Notes: generated by a model not told the origin, from the letters alone. A stretch of DNA of 64,000 nt from Acidobacteriaceae bacterium (GCA_003134655.1 PLBY01000161.1:124001-188000); one strand, 5' to 3'. Shown: positions 46,440-56,359, counted from the stretch's first letter. Numbers and translations: made by a program.

Positions 46440-46886
46440 ATGCCGATCAAGTCTCAAAACGCTCCAAAGCTGCTCAGCGGCATCGACACGACGGCATTTG
46501 CCGCCATCATGGCTGTGCTGGTGTTTGTCGAATTGATTGCGGGGACAATGAGCTATAGCCCGCACCATGGGGTCAGCATCGACCTCCCCAGGATTCTGTA
46601 TCCAGTCTCAATGCCGGGCGCGATGAGGGACGATGTGATCCAAGTTTCGATTACTCGCGACGGCAAAGTCTTTCTTGGTAGCGAACAGATTGTTCCTGAT
46701 TTCATGACGGAAAAGATTCAGGTCCGACTGACGGATCTTCAGGTCGAACGGAAGGTCTACATCAGAGCAGATGGGCGTGCAAGGTATGGCACGATCAAGG
46801 CTGTGCTTGATGGAGTTCGCTCCTCCGGGATCATCAGAGTCGCATTTCTTGTCGATCAGCGCCGGGTTCCGATCCTCACACGATAG
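46440..46886 (+). CDS. ExbD/TolR-like protein (divergent second copy)
   Basis: Single N-terminal TM, VQVSITRDGKVFLG..VYIRADGRARYGTIKAVLDGVRSSGIIRVAFLV. Confidence 0.7.
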   Translation: MPIKSQNAPKLLSGIDTTAFAAIMAVLVFVELIAGTMSYSPHHGVSIDLPRILYPVSMPGAMRDDVIQVSITRDGKVFLGSEQIVPDFMTEKIQVRLTDLQVERKVYIRADGRARYGTIKAVLDGVRSSGIIRVAFLVDQRRVPILTR

Positions 46887-46937
46887 CCGGCGAGGGCTTC
46901 GTCCAAATCGGACAGCCGAGGCGACTGTCCCCACAAG
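46886..46937. repeat. REP-like palindrome
   Basis: GGACAGCCGAGGCGACTGTCCCCACAAGAG between convergent exbD-like and der. Confidence 0.8.
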
Positions 46938-46949
46938 AGTGGTTTCGCC

Positions 46950-48479
46950 CTACGAATTCCTGGCCCTGTTCTTGATCCAGATCGGCGTGCCTACGAAGCC
47001 GAAGGCCTCGCGGATCTGATTCTCCAGAAATCGCTGGTAGGAGAAGTGCAGTTTCACGGCGCGGTTGGTGAAGAGCACGAACGTCGGCGGGGCGACCGAG
47101 GCTTGGGTCATGTAGAGAATCTTCACGCGCTGGCGCATTGGGACGGAAGCGCGTTCGAAGTCCACGCGCTCGATGAAGCGGTTCATCTGGGAGGTCGTGA
47201 CGCGCTTGCGCCGTTCGGTGGCAACTTCTTCCAGCAGTGGGAAGATTTTCTCGGTGCCCTTGCCGCTCTGGGCGGAGATGAAGACGATGGGCGCGTAGTT
47301 CAGGAACTTCAATTCATAGCGCAAGCGTTCTTCGTAGGCATCGCGATCGCCGGGGCGCTTGCTCGCGCGCATGCGTTCGGCCTTCGTGGGCCGAGTCTCC
47401 TTCTCTTTGCCGCTGATGACCAGATCCCACTTGTTGACCACGATGATGATGGAGCGGCCGCTTTCGTGCGCATATCCGGCGATGGAGGCGTCGAGCTGGC
47501 TCACGCCTTCGGTGGCGTCGATGACCAGCAGTGCAATGTCGGCGCCTTCCAGATGCTTGCGCGCCATCACGACCGAGAGCTTTTCGGCCATCAGGTGTGT
47601 CTTGCCCTTGCGGCGGATACCAGCGGTATCGATGAAGCGGAAGCGGCGTCCGTTGTGCTCGACGATTTCGTCGACTGCGTCGCGCGTGGTGCCAGGGATC
47701 GGCGAGACGATCGCCCGGTCGGAAGAAGTCAGACAGTTGAGCAACGTTGACTTGCCCACGTTGGGATGGCCGATGATCGCGACTTTTACTTCGTGGGCAT
47801 CTTCGGCCTCGGACGGCGGCTCTGTGCCCGTAGGCTCCGCTGTGTTCTCTGCGGCCTCTGGGGTTGAGGTGTCTGGCGGCAGACTCTCGACAACCGCATC
47901 GAGCAGATCGTCGATGCCACGCCCGTGCTCTGCGGAAATCGGAAACATCTTCGGTACGCCCAGCCGATGGAAATCGTTGATCAGCGACGATTGCTTCTCC
48001 GAGTCGACCTTGTTGACAGCCAAGAACAGAGGCCGGTTCGCCTTACGCAGCAGGCGCACCAGTTCGAGGTCTGGACCAGCGAGCTCGGTGCGCCCGTCGA
48101 TCACCATGACGATGGCCGCAGCTTCGTCGAGCGCCACGCGGGCCTGACGATAGATCTCCGACGGGATCAAGTCTTTTTCTTCCGGCAGAATGCCGCCGGT
48201 ATCGACGATGCGGAGGCGCCGGCCTTCCCATTCGGCATCGCCATAGAGACGGTCGCGCGTGATGCCGGGCTCGTCCCCGACGATGGCGCGGCGCGACCCC
48301 ACAATGCGGTTGAAGAGCGTGGACTTGCCTACGTTGGGGCGTCCCACGATGGCGATTGTGGGGATGCCGGCGGCGGTGGTGGCGACGGTACTGGTCGAGT
48401 TGTAAGTAGGCTGAGTCAAAATGAGTTCGCGTAGCGGCGGATGGCTCGTCCTGTCGGTCGGGCCTAACCCGGACAGCAT
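46950..48479 (-). CDS. der: Ribosome-associated GTPase Der/EngA (start uncertain)
   Basis: Two G domains: IVGRPNVGKSTLFNRI and IIGHPNVGKSTLLNCL; C-terminal KH-like region. Confidence 0.95.
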   Translation of the reverse strand: MLSGLGPTDRTSHPPLRELILTQPTYNSTSTVATTAAGIPTIAIVGRPNVGKSTLFNRIVGSRRAIVGDEPGITRDRLYGDAEWEGRRLRIVDTGGILPEEKDLIPSEIYRQARVALDEAAAIVMVIDGRTELAGPDLELVRLLRKANRPLFLAVNKVDSEKQSSLINDFHRLGVPKMFPISAEHGRGIDDLLDAVVESLPPDTSTPEAAENTAEPTGTEPPSEAEDAHEVKVAIIGHPNVGKSTLLNCLTSSDRAIVSPIPGTTRDAVDEIVEHNGRRFRFIDTAGIRRKGKTHLMAEKLSVVMARKHLEGADIALLVIDATEGVSQLDASIAGYAHESGRSIIIVVNKWDLVISGKEKETRPTKAERMRASKRPGDRDAYEERLRYELKFLNYAPIVFISAQSGKGTEKIFPLLEEVATERRKRVTTSQMNRFIERVDFERASVPMRQRVKILYMTQASVAPPTFVLFTNRAVKLHFSYQRFLENQIREAFGFVGTPIWIKNRARNS

Positions 48480-48521
48480 TGACGATGCGAAAGGGCCGGA
48501 ATCGCTATTATAGAGACTCCC

Positions 48522-50582
48522 GTGACTTTAAGTTCCCAGCCTGAGTCTGCTGCTTCGCCGAACCGCTCCGCGCCCAGCGGCAAGGACGCTTCGCTTTACC
48601 AGTTCTTCGCCCCCGGAGGAGTTCTCTCGCGCAAGCATCCGGCGTATGAATTCCGGCGCGGCCAGCTCCAAATGGCTCAAGCCGTCGAGCAGGCGCTGGA
48701 GGAGAAGCGTCACCTGATCGTGGAAGCGGGCACTGGAACTGGCAAGACGCTGGCGTACCTGATGCCCGTCATCCGGTCGGGGAAGCGAGTCATCATTTCG
48801 ACCGGCACGAAGAATCTGCAGGAGCAATTGTTTTACAAAGACGTCCCTTTTCTGGAGCAGGCGCTGTACGGGGATACGTCCGGCCGCCTCTCGGTTTGTT
48901 ACATGAAGGGGCGCAATAATTATTTGTGCCGCAAGAAACTGTACGACCTGACGGATCAGCCCGTGTTGACCGGCCTTGAAGAGATCGAGCAGTATCGCGC
49001 CATCGCTGCCTGGGAAAAGACAACTGGAACAGGCGACCGCGCCGAACTAGCGGAATTGCCCGAGACCAGCCTGCTCTGGCACAAACTTGACGCCCGTGCC
49101 GACGCCTGCATTGGTCAGAAGTGCAGTGAGTTTGAGCGCTGCTTTATTACCGAGATGCGGCGCAAGGCGATGGAGAGCGACATCATCATCGTCAACCATC
49201 ACCTGTTCTTTGCCGATCTGGCCATCAAGTTACAGGCTGAGGGAGCGCCCGACGCGGGCATCCTTCCTGAGGCTGCCGCCGTGGTTTTCGACGAAGCCCA
49301 CGAATTGGAAGACGTGGCGGGGAACTATTTCGGCATCTCAGTCAGCAATCTTCGGGTGGAAGATCTGGCGCGCGACGTCGAGAACTCGATGCAGCACAAC
49401 CGCATGCTTTCGGCGTCGATATCAGGAGCTCTCGGAAGTCTGCGGGAGAGGTCGCAATTTTTCTTCTCACTGTTGCCGCCGGGAGATGGGCGCTTTGCGT
49501 TTGAGACTCGCCGTGAATTTCTCGAGGAGAATGGGGACGAGTTTGTGGGGCTGAACCAGGCGTTGACCCGGCTGGCTGGCGAACTCGAAGGCTTGGCCCA
49601 AAAGCCGGAAGAAGTATTCACTTTCGTTCGCCGGGCACAGGAGATTCAAGTGCAGCTCGGGTACGCGATGGAGTCCGAAGACCGCAATACAGTCTTCTGG
49701 ATTGAGCGGCGAGGTGGGCGCTGGGGATCGCGGGGCGCGGCTTCGGGCTCTGACGGATCGACTCAAGGGCGACAAAATGTGTTTCTGCAGGCGACGCCGA
49801 TCGACGTCGGCCCTATCCTGCGCGAATGCTTATGGTCGAAGCTGGAGTGCGCCGTGCTGACTTCCGCGACGCTGGCCGTGGGCGGCGGGTTCGAGTACAT
49901 TCGGCAACGGCTTGGCATGGAGCATGCACGCGAGTCGGTGCTGCCTTCGCATTTCGATTATGAAAGCCAGGCGCTGCTGTACGTGCCGCCGGACTTGCCC
50001 GACCCGCGCACGCCGCAATTTACTGCGAAGGCGGCAGAACGCATTCGCCGGCTGCTGGAGATCACTCGCGGGCGGGCCTTCGTTTTGTTCACCAGCTACG
50101 CGCAGATGAATGACATCTACCAACGGCTGTTGGGTGAAGTGGAGTTCCCCATCTTGAAGCAAGGCGACGCGCCGAAAACCGCGCTGCTGGAGGAGTTCCG
50201 CCTGACGCCGAATGCAGTGTTGTTCGCCACGTCGTCATTCTGGCAGGGTGTGGATGTGCAGGGCGAACAGCTCAGTTGCGTGATCATTGATCGCCTGCCG
50301 TTTGCCGTGCCCAGCGACCCGGTTGTAGCCGCGCGAGTGAAGGCGATTGACGCCGACGGTGGAAATGCGTTCTTTCAATATCAAGTTCCGGCCGCGGTGA
50401 TCACACTGAAACAGGGCTTTGGGCGACTGATTCGCTCGCTGCACGACCGTGGACTTCTCGTGCTGCTCGATAACCGTATTCTAAAAAAACAATACGGGCG
50501 CGTCTTCGTGGAAAGTCTCCCAAACTATAAGAAGACGACCGACATGTGTGTGGTGGAGGAATTCTTCGGCGTGGGCGGGTAG
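48522..50582 (+). CDS. DinG-type ATP-dependent helicase
   Basis: VEAGTGTGKTLAYLMPVI; VVFDEAHELEDVA; SFWQGVDVQGEQLSCVIIDRLPFAVP. Confidence 0.9.
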   Translation: MTLSSQPESAASPNRSAPSGKDASLYQFFAPGGVLSRKHPAYEFRRGQLQMAQAVEQALEEKRHLIVEAGTGTGKTLAYLMPVIRSGKRVIISTGTKNLQEQLFYKDVPFLEQALYGDTSGRLSVCYMKGRNNYLCRKKLYDLTDQPVLTGLEEIEQYRAIAAWEKTTGTGDRAELAELPETSLLWHKLDARADACIGQKCSEFERCFITEMRRKAMESDIIIVNHHLFFADLAIKLQAEGAPDAGILPEAAAVVFDEAHELEDVAGNYFGISVSNLRVEDLARDVENSMQHNRMLSASISGALGSLRERSQFFFSLLPPGDGRFAFETRREFLEENGDEFVGLNQALTRLAGELEGLAQKPEEVFTFVRRAQEIQVQLGYAMESEDRNTVFWIERRGGRWGSRGAASGSDGSTQGRQNVFLQATPIDVGPILRECLWSKLECAVLTSATLAVGGGFEYIRQRLGMEHARESVLPSHFDYESQALLYVPPDLPDPRTPQFTAKAAERIRRLLEITRGRAFVLFTSYAQMNDIYQRLLGEVEFPILKQGDAPKTALLEEFRLTPNAVLFATSSFWQGVDVQGEQLSCVIIDRLPFAVPSDPVVAARVKAIDADGGNAFFQYQVPAAVITLKQGFGRLIRSLHDRGLLVLLDNRILKKQYGRVFVESLPNYKKTTDMCVVEEFFGVGG

Positions 50583-50603
50583 TTCCGATTATTATCGAGA
50601 CGA

Positions 50604-50876
50604 TCATCGAGAACGCGACGCGCCTTTCGCGATTGCCTGATCCATCTCTTCAAGCGATACTCGTTTGGTTCTCCTGCCCCGAAACAGTCCCTTCAGCTCA
50701 CGCACCGACCTCGTGGCTGGCACGATCGAGAACTCCCTCTTGCCGGTTTCTACAAACTCGACCCGGTCGCCTGGGGCCAGACCCAGAGCCTCACGAACCT
50801 TTGCAGGGATGGTAATTTGCCCCTTGGATGTAACCGTGGCTGATGCCAATTGGGACTCCTTACTCTTGTTGTACAT
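50604..50876 (-). CDS. AbrB/MazE/SpoVT-type DNA-binding protein
   Basis: ATVTSKGQITIPAKVREALGLAPGDRVEFVETG. Confidence 0.88.
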   Translation of the reverse strand: MYNKSKESQLASATVTSKGQITIPAKVREALGLAPGDRVEFVETGKREFSIVPATRSVRELKGLFRGRRTKRVSLEEMDQAIAKGASRSR

Positions 50877-50914
50877 CCTTACATTGCAGTGAGGAACTTA
50901 AACCATGTTAATCG

Positions 50915-52876
50915 TTATTTTCTTTCCTCCGTCGCTGCAGCCTCTCCTGTCGCAGGCACCACCTGCACCGCAATTCCCGACGGCTCCACTTTCGTGTGAT
51001 ACACGCGTTCCGTGGCTTTTACAAAGTCCGCAGGTTTGGCATCTGGGATGTTGACGAACGTCTGCGGATTACGGTCTGTGAGCGGGAACCATGAGCTTTG
51101 AATCTGGACCATAATTCTGTGTCCACGGCGGAACGTGTGGTTGATGTCCTGCATGGTGAAGTTGATCTGTTCTACTTTTCCGGGCGTGAACGGCTCGGGC
51201 TTTTCAAAGCTGTGACGGAATTTTCCGCGGAAAGGCTCGCCGCGCACTAGTTGCTGATATCCACCCATGGTGAACGAGGGTGCGGGCACGTCCTTTCTGG
51301 GTTTGTCGCGGTCTTCGGGTCTGGGCGCATCCTGCTTGCTGTCGGGATAATCGGGGGGATATACGTCAATCAGCTTCACATCCCAATCGGAATCGGTGCC
51401 GCTCGTCGAGACAAAGAGTCGCGGAGAGATGGGGCCGGCAATCGTTACGTCTTCCTGCAGCACCGGAGTCTGATAGACCATCACATCGGTGCGGTTGTCG
51501 GCGAAGCGCTGGTCCGACAGCATATATTCCTGGGGCACATTCAACGCCGCATAATTCACAAACGGCACGGGCTTGGATGGGTCGCTTACGTATTCATCGA
51601 ACGAGGGATTGTCCGCAGCAGGGGCGTCGAACGAGAGTCCGCCATTGGCGTGAAAGTAGAGCGTCTTGGGTTCGGCATTCTTTGGCGGCCACGCGGAGTA
51701 TTGCCGCCACACGTTCGTGCCCGTCTCAAAAACATAGGCCTTCGGAAGCTTGGCGTCGCCATTGCCCTTGAGATACTGCTCGAAGAACGGGAAGAGAATG
51801 TTCTTGCGGTAATACTCGCCGGTGTTCGAGGCGAAGTCCACACGTCCCAGATGGTTGCCATCGTAGCGAGCCCAACCGCCGTGCACCCAGGGTCCGATGA
51901 CCAGAGCGTTGAATATCCCTGAATTGTTCTTGTCGATCGAATGGAATGTTGAGAACGGGCCCTGCAAGTCTTCCGCATCGAACCATCCACCCACGGTCAG
52001 AACGGCGCAATGAATGTTCTTCATGTGCGGGGCGAGATTGCGCGCCTTCCAGTAAGCGTCGTAGGTATCGTGCCCCACCTGGTCGTTCCACAGCGCGCTC
52101 TTCCCGTCGAGATACTTCCGCAGGCTCGACAAGGGCCCCGCCTGGAGAAAGAACTCGTAGGCGTCTTTGGTTCCCCAATCGAAAGGGACGGATCCCTTCG
52201 GTGGCAGTTGCGGATTCTCCTGCGGCGTGAACTGGCTGTAGAAACCGAAGTTCGCCGCCAGCATAAACGCGCCCCCGTGGTACGCGTCGTCGCCCATGAA
52301 AAGGTCGGTCATTGGCGCCTGCGGCGAGGCGGCCTTCAGCGCGGGATGGGAATCGATGATGCTTGCCGAGGTGAAGAATCCGGGATACGAGATTCCCCAG
52401 ATCCCTGCGTTCCCGTTGTTGTTGGGCACATTCTTGAGCAGCCAGTCGATGGTGTCGTAAAGATCGGTGCTGTCGTCCACGTCCTGGTTCGATTTCTTGT
52501 TATCGAGGTGTGGACGCATCTCAAGGAACTGGCCCTCTGACATGTAGCGGCCGCGAACATCCTGAAAGACGAAGATGTATCCCGCTTTGTCGAAATCGGG
52601 CGAGGGGCCAAGTTGCGTGCGGTACAGGTCGACTCCGTAAGGCCCTACGCTATAGGGCGTGCGATCGATCAGGAACGGGTACGAGTGCGAGCTATCTTTC
52701 GGCACATAGACCGAGGTGAACAGGTGCACGCCGTCGCGCATGGCAATTCGGTACTCGTACTTCGTGTAATGCTCCTTGACGTCGAACGCGGGCGTATCGG
52801 GCTGGTTCTGCGCTGAAAGACCTACGGTTAAGGACAGTATGGAAAGCAAAATAATCGGCAGTTTCCGACGCAGCAT
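50915..52876 (-). CDS. CocE/NonD-family hydrolase, secreted
   Basis: MLRRKLPIILLSILSLTVGLSAQ; RDGVHLFTSVYVPKD; GIWGISYPGFFTSA; start 52876. Confidence 0.88.
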   Translation of the reverse strand: MLRRKLPIILLSILSLTVGLSAQNQPDTPAFDVKEHYTKYEYRIAMRDGVHLFTSVYVPKDSSHSYPFLIDRTPYSVGPYGVDLYRTQLGPSPDFDKAGYIFVFQDVRGRYMSEGQFLEMRPHLDNKKSNQDVDDSTDLYDTIDWLLKNVPNNNGNAGIWGISYPGFFTSASIIDSHPALKAASPQAPMTDLFMGDDAYHGGAFMLAANFGFYSQFTPQENPQLPPKGSVPFDWGTKDAYEFFLQAGPLSSLRKYLDGKSALWNDQVGHDTYDAYWKARNLAPHMKNIHCAVLTVGGWFDAEDLQGPFSTFHSIDKNNSGIFNALVIGPWVHGGWARYDGNHLGRVDFASNTGEYYRKNILFPFFEQYLKGNGDAKLPKAYVFETGTNVWRQYSAWPPKNAEPKTLYFHANGGLSFDAPAADNPSFDEYVSDPSKPVPFVNYAALNVPQEYMLSDQRFADNRTDVMVYQTPVLQEDVTIAGPISPRLFVSTSGTDSDWDVKLIDVYPPDYPDSKQDAPRPEDRDKPRKDVPAPSFTMGGYQQLVRGEPFRGKFRHSFEKPEPFTPGKVEQINFTMQDINHTFRRGHRIMVQIQSSWFPLTDRNPQTFVNIPDAKPADFVKATERVYHTKVEPSGIAVQVVPATGEAAATEERK

Positions 52877-53035
52877 GCGCGCTCCTTGGGACGTAATCAC
52901 GATTAGGCAAGCTACAGTCCTACGGGGAATCGAGTCAAGCGGACTGCCCCGGCACCGCCATTCCAGCGGTACAATAGATGGTTCGCCATCGAGCGTAGCC
53001 GCGCCTGGTATTGAGGCCTGGGCTGCTGGGGGATC

Positions 53036-53413
53036 ATGTTCGAAGTCACTGTCGAAGACACTTTTGCTGCGGGGCATTACCTGCGCAACTACAAGGGTAA
53101 GTGCGAGAATCCGCACGGCCACAACTACAAGATCCGGGTCACTCTGGCTGGCGCGGAATTGGACAAGGCCGGCTTGTTGCTCGACTTCAAAGATCTGCGC
53201 GAAGTCATGAAGCACGTCATTGAGCGCCTGGACCACCAGATGATCAACGAGATCGAGCCGTTCACCGTGATCAATCCGTCGGCAGAGAATCTGGCAAAAT
53301 ATTTTTACGACGAGTCGAACAACAGGCTGCAGGCCGTGACCAGCGGCCGCGTGCGTGTGAAAGACGTAACCGTCTTCGAGACGGACACGACCACTGCGAA
53401 ATACTCCGAGTAG
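53036..53413 (+). CDS. queD: 6-carboxytetrahydropterin synthase
   Basis: FAAGHYLRNYKGKCENPHGHNYKIRVT; LDHQMINE. Confidence 0.9.
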   Translation: MFEVTVEDTFAAGHYLRNYKGKCENPHGHNYKIRVTLAGAELDKAGLLLDFKDLREVMKHVIERLDHQMINEIEPFTVINPSAENLAKYFYDESNNRLQAVTSGRVRVKDVTVFETDTTTAKYSE

Positions 53414-53426
53414 CCATCTTGAGTCC

Positions 53427-53477
53427 GCGAGTGCGGGCGGGACGCTCGCACGACAGCCGCCGAGACGGCGGCGCTAC
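53427..53477. repeat. REP-like palindromes between queD and queE
   Basis: gagtGCGGGCGggacgctcgcac and GCCGCCgagacGGCGGCgctacg. Confidence 0.6.
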
Positions 53478-53478
53478 G

Positions 53479-54162
53479 ATGCAGATCACAGAAATCTACA
53501 AATCGCTGCAAGGGGAGTCGACCTATGCGGGGTTGCCCTGTGTCTTCGTTCGCCTGACGGGATGCAATCTGCGGTGCTCGTGGTGCGACAGCGAATACAC
53601 TTTCCAGGGCGGGCGCAAAATGGACATTGAAGAAGTCCTGGGCGAGGTTTCGGGGCTGAGTCCCGGCGGCGGCTTGGTGGAGATCACTGGCGGTGAGCCG
53701 ATGCTGCAGGAGCGCGAAGTCGTTCCCTTGATGCAGCATCTTCTCGACGAGGGGTACAAGGTTCTACTTGAGACCAGCGGAGAGCGGCCACTGGAGCGGG
53801 TTCCCTCCGCCGTCATTAAGATCGTCGACGTGAAGTGCCCGAATTCCGGCGAGGGCGAGACGTTTCGCATGGAAAACCTTGAGACTCTGTGTCCGCACGA
53901 CGAAGTCAAGTTTGTTCTGAGCAGCCGCGCCGACTACGACTTTGCCAAGGAGTTTACCAACAGACACAATCTGGCCGAGCGGGTGAACGCAGTCCTGTTT
54001 TCCCCAGCGTTCCGCAAAGACGCGACCGGCGCCCGCGACAGCACGCACTGCCTGCTCGATCCTCAAGAACTGGCGGAGTGGTTGCTAGCGGATAACGTCC
54101 CTGCACGGCTGGGACTGCAGTTGCACAAATTTATATGGGACCCGGCGGTGAAGGGAGTCTAG
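53479..54162 (+). CDS. queE: 7-carboxy-7-deazaguanine synthase
   Basis: MQITEIYKSLQGESTYAGLPCVFVRLTGCNLRCSWCDSEYTF. Confidence 0.93.
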   Translation: MQITEIYKSLQGESTYAGLPCVFVRLTGCNLRCSWCDSEYTFQGGRKMDIEEVLGEVSGLSPGGGLVEITGGEPMLQEREVVPLMQHLLDEGYKVLLETSGERPLERVPSAVIKIVDVKCPNSGEGETFRMENLETLCPHDEVKFVLSSRADYDFAKEFTNRHNLAERVNAVLFSPAFRKDATGARDSTHCLLDPQELAEWLLADNVPARLGLQLHKFIWDPAVKGV

Positions 54163-54166
54163 AGAA

Positions 54167-54256
54167 TTGTTGATTGATGATTTTTGATTGTTGATTGAAA
54201 ACCAAGAAACGCTGATTCTGGCCTTGAATCAGCAATCAAGAATCATCAATCAACAA
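54167..54256 (+). repeat. Heptad inverted pair H7: 30-bp stem (two T-G wobbles), 30-nt loop
   Basis: Arm 1 TTGTTGATTGATGATTTTTGATTGTTGATT (54167-54196); arm 2 AATCAGCAATCAAGAATCATCAATCAACAA (54227-54256). Confidence 0.93.
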
Positions 54257-54262
54257 TGTTCC

Positions 54263-54946
54263 ATGATGACGACCTCAAAGCGATCTCGTGCAGTCGTGCT
54301 GTTGAGTGGTGGAATGGATTCCTGCGTTTGCGCCGCCCTGGCGGGACGCGACCACGAGACCGCTGCCGTCCACATCAGCTACGGCCAGCGGACCGAGGAG
54401 CGCGAACGCCAGTCGTTTCTTGCCATCTGCCAGCGCTTGAAAATTCACGACAAGCTCATGGTCAGAAACGAGGCTCTCCGTGCCATTGGCGGATCGGCGC
54501 TCACCGACGATGCCATCGATGTGCCAACCGCCGAAGAGATCGGACAGACGGTTCCCGTCACCTACGTTCCTTTTCGCAATGCTCATTTCCTGGCTGTCGC
54601 AGTGAGTTGGGCTGAGGTGTTGGGCGCGAAAAAGGTGTACATTGGCGCAGTTGAGCCTGACAGTTCGGGATATCCGGATTGCCGACCGGCGTACTACAAG
54701 GCGTTCAATGAAGTAACAAAAGCAGGCACGAAGGAAGGTCTCATTGAAATCGTCACTCCGCTCATCGCCATGCGCAAAACCGATATAGTGCGGCTTGGCC
54801 TTGAACTCGGTGCTCCCTTCGATTTAACTTGGTCATGTTACAGCCGCGAGGATCAGGCTTGTGGGATCTGCGATAGCTGCGTGTTGCGCCTGCGCGCCTT
54901 TAAGGCAGCGGGTATGCAGGATCCAATTTCGTACGCGGCGCGATAG
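54263..54946 (+). CDS. queC: 7-cyano-7-deazaguanine synthase
   Basis: AVVLLSGGMDSCVCAALA; CYSREDQACGICDSCVLRLRAF. Confidence 0.94.
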   Translation: MMTTSKRSRAVVLLSGGMDSCVCAALAGRDHETAAVHISYGQRTEERERQSFLAICQRLKIHDKLMVRNEALRAIGGSALTDDAIDVPTAEEIGQTVPVTYVPFRNAHFLAVAVSWAEVLGAKKVYIGAVEPDSSGYPDCRPAYYKAFNEVTKAGTKEGLIEIVTPLIAMRKTDIVRLGLELGAPFDLTWSCYSREDQACGICDSCVLRLRAFKAAGMQDPISYAAR

Positions 54947-55018
54947 ATATTTGTGGTAACGGATTGCGGTCAGCTTTTGGAGATCGGCGAGCAAAATTTA
55001 ACTTTGCCGGGAGGCAAG

Positions 55019-56173
55019 ATGAAAAAATATTTTGCAATTCTTCTATTCGCTTTACTGGCGCTGGGACTGTGCGTTCCTCCAGTCTTCGCCCAGGCTTCAG
55101 GATCGGTCAAGGGCGTTTGTAAAGATGCCCAGGGCAATGTCGTTGCCGACGGAGTGGTGCTCTGGGCCAATATGGACAACGGCCAGAAATACACGCTGAA
55201 GACCAACAAGAAAGGCGAATATTTTTCGCTCGGACTCTCGCCCGGCAAGTATCTGGTCACTCTTTATAAGAACGCCGACGATATGAAGGCGAACAAGGAG
55301 ATGGACCACGTCAAAGGATTTACAGTCACCCTCGACGAGAACACCCTGGATCTTGACGTGAAAAAGGAAATCGAAAGCAATGCCAAAGGACAGGGTCTCT
55401 CCGCTGAGCAAGTGAAGGCGATGCAGGAGGCGCAGGCCAAGCAGGCGAAGGAAACCAATACCGTCAAGGGTCTGAACGATAAGCTCAACGCGGCCAAGAC
55501 CGCCGCCGATGCTGGCGATTACGACACGGCCATCGCGGCCTTGACCGAGGCCACCCAGATGGACGCGACCCGCGATCTGATCTGGTTCAAACTGGGCGAC
55601 TATTACCGTATGTCGGCGCCCAAGCAGACCGATCCGGCTGAAAAACAGAAACGCCTCGATTCAGCCGTTGAGGCTTATCAGAAGGCGGTGGACCTGAAAA
55701 AGGCCGCCACCAACGATAAGGATCCCAACGCAACCAAGAACCTTGCCGCCTACTACAACAACCTGGCGGATGCTTACTACAAGGCAAAGAAGGTCGACGA
55801 TGCGGTGAAGACGTACGAAATTGCCGCGCAGACGGATCCATCCGCGGTCGCTCAGGCTTACTTCAACATCGGCGCCGTCCTCACCAATTCCGGCAGGCCG
55901 GACGAGGCCAATGCGGCCTTCGACAAGTGTCTTGCCGCCGACCCTACTCGGGCCGAAGCCTACTACCAAAAGGGACTGAACCTGCTGGGCAAGGCCACCC
56001 TTCAGGGGGATAAGACCGTCGCCCCTCCGGGGACTGCCGAGGCCTTCCAGAAGTACTTGGAACTCGCACCCACGGGTCCGAATGCCGACAGCGCTAAAGC
56101 CTTGCTTGCCAGCATCGGTTCCACGGTGGAAACCAGCTACGGCACGAAGAAGAAGACCCCTCCTAAGAAGTAG
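55019..56173 (+). CDS. Secreted TPR-repeat protein with N-terminal carboxypeptidase-regulatory-like domain
   Basis: Signal peptide; GVCKDAQGNVVADGVVLWANMDNG..; TPR units in AYYNNLADAYYKAKKVDDAVKTYEIA. Confidence 0.78.
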   Translation: MKKYFAILLFALLALGLCVPPVFAQASGSVKGVCKDAQGNVVADGVVLWANMDNGQKYTLKTNKKGEYFSLGLSPGKYLVTLYKNADDMKANKEMDHVKGFTVTLDENTLDLDVKKEIESNAKGQGLSAEQVKAMQEAQAKQAKETNTVKGLNDKLNAAKTAADAGDYDTAIAALTEATQMDATRDLIWFKLGDYYRMSAPKQTDPAEKQKRLDSAVEAYQKAVDLKKAATNDKDPNATKNLAAYYNNLADAYYKAKKVDDAVKTYEIAAQTDPSAVAQAYFNIGAVLTNSGRPDEANAAFDKCLAADPTRAEAYYQKGLNLLGKATLQGDKTVAPPGTAEAFQKYLELAPTGPNADSAKALLASIGSTVETSYGTKKKTPPKK

Positions 56174-56194
56174 GGACTACCGATCGAGTCAGGC

Positions 56195-56223
56195 AAAAGG
56201 GCGGCTCAACCGAGCCGCCCTTT
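56195..56223 (+). terminator. Intrinsic terminator
   Basis: GGGCGGCTC-aacc-GAGCCGCCC-TTT just after the TPR gene stop. Confidence 0.8.
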
Positions 56224-56359
56224 GTGCGTCTGGCCCAGGGAGGTTACTTAGGTCTATGGACTAGCTGTTCTTCGCACACGGCCTCTGTCGCGGTACAGTT
56301 AGCTATCTGAGTTTTCTTCCAATTCTGTGGTGCGTGCGATTCCTGAGGTGTGAGGACGA

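Noticed and set aside
52877-53236. N-terminal extension of the CocE-like ORF (to 53236)
   Set aside because: It overlaps queD on the other strand; a signal peptide begins at 52876.
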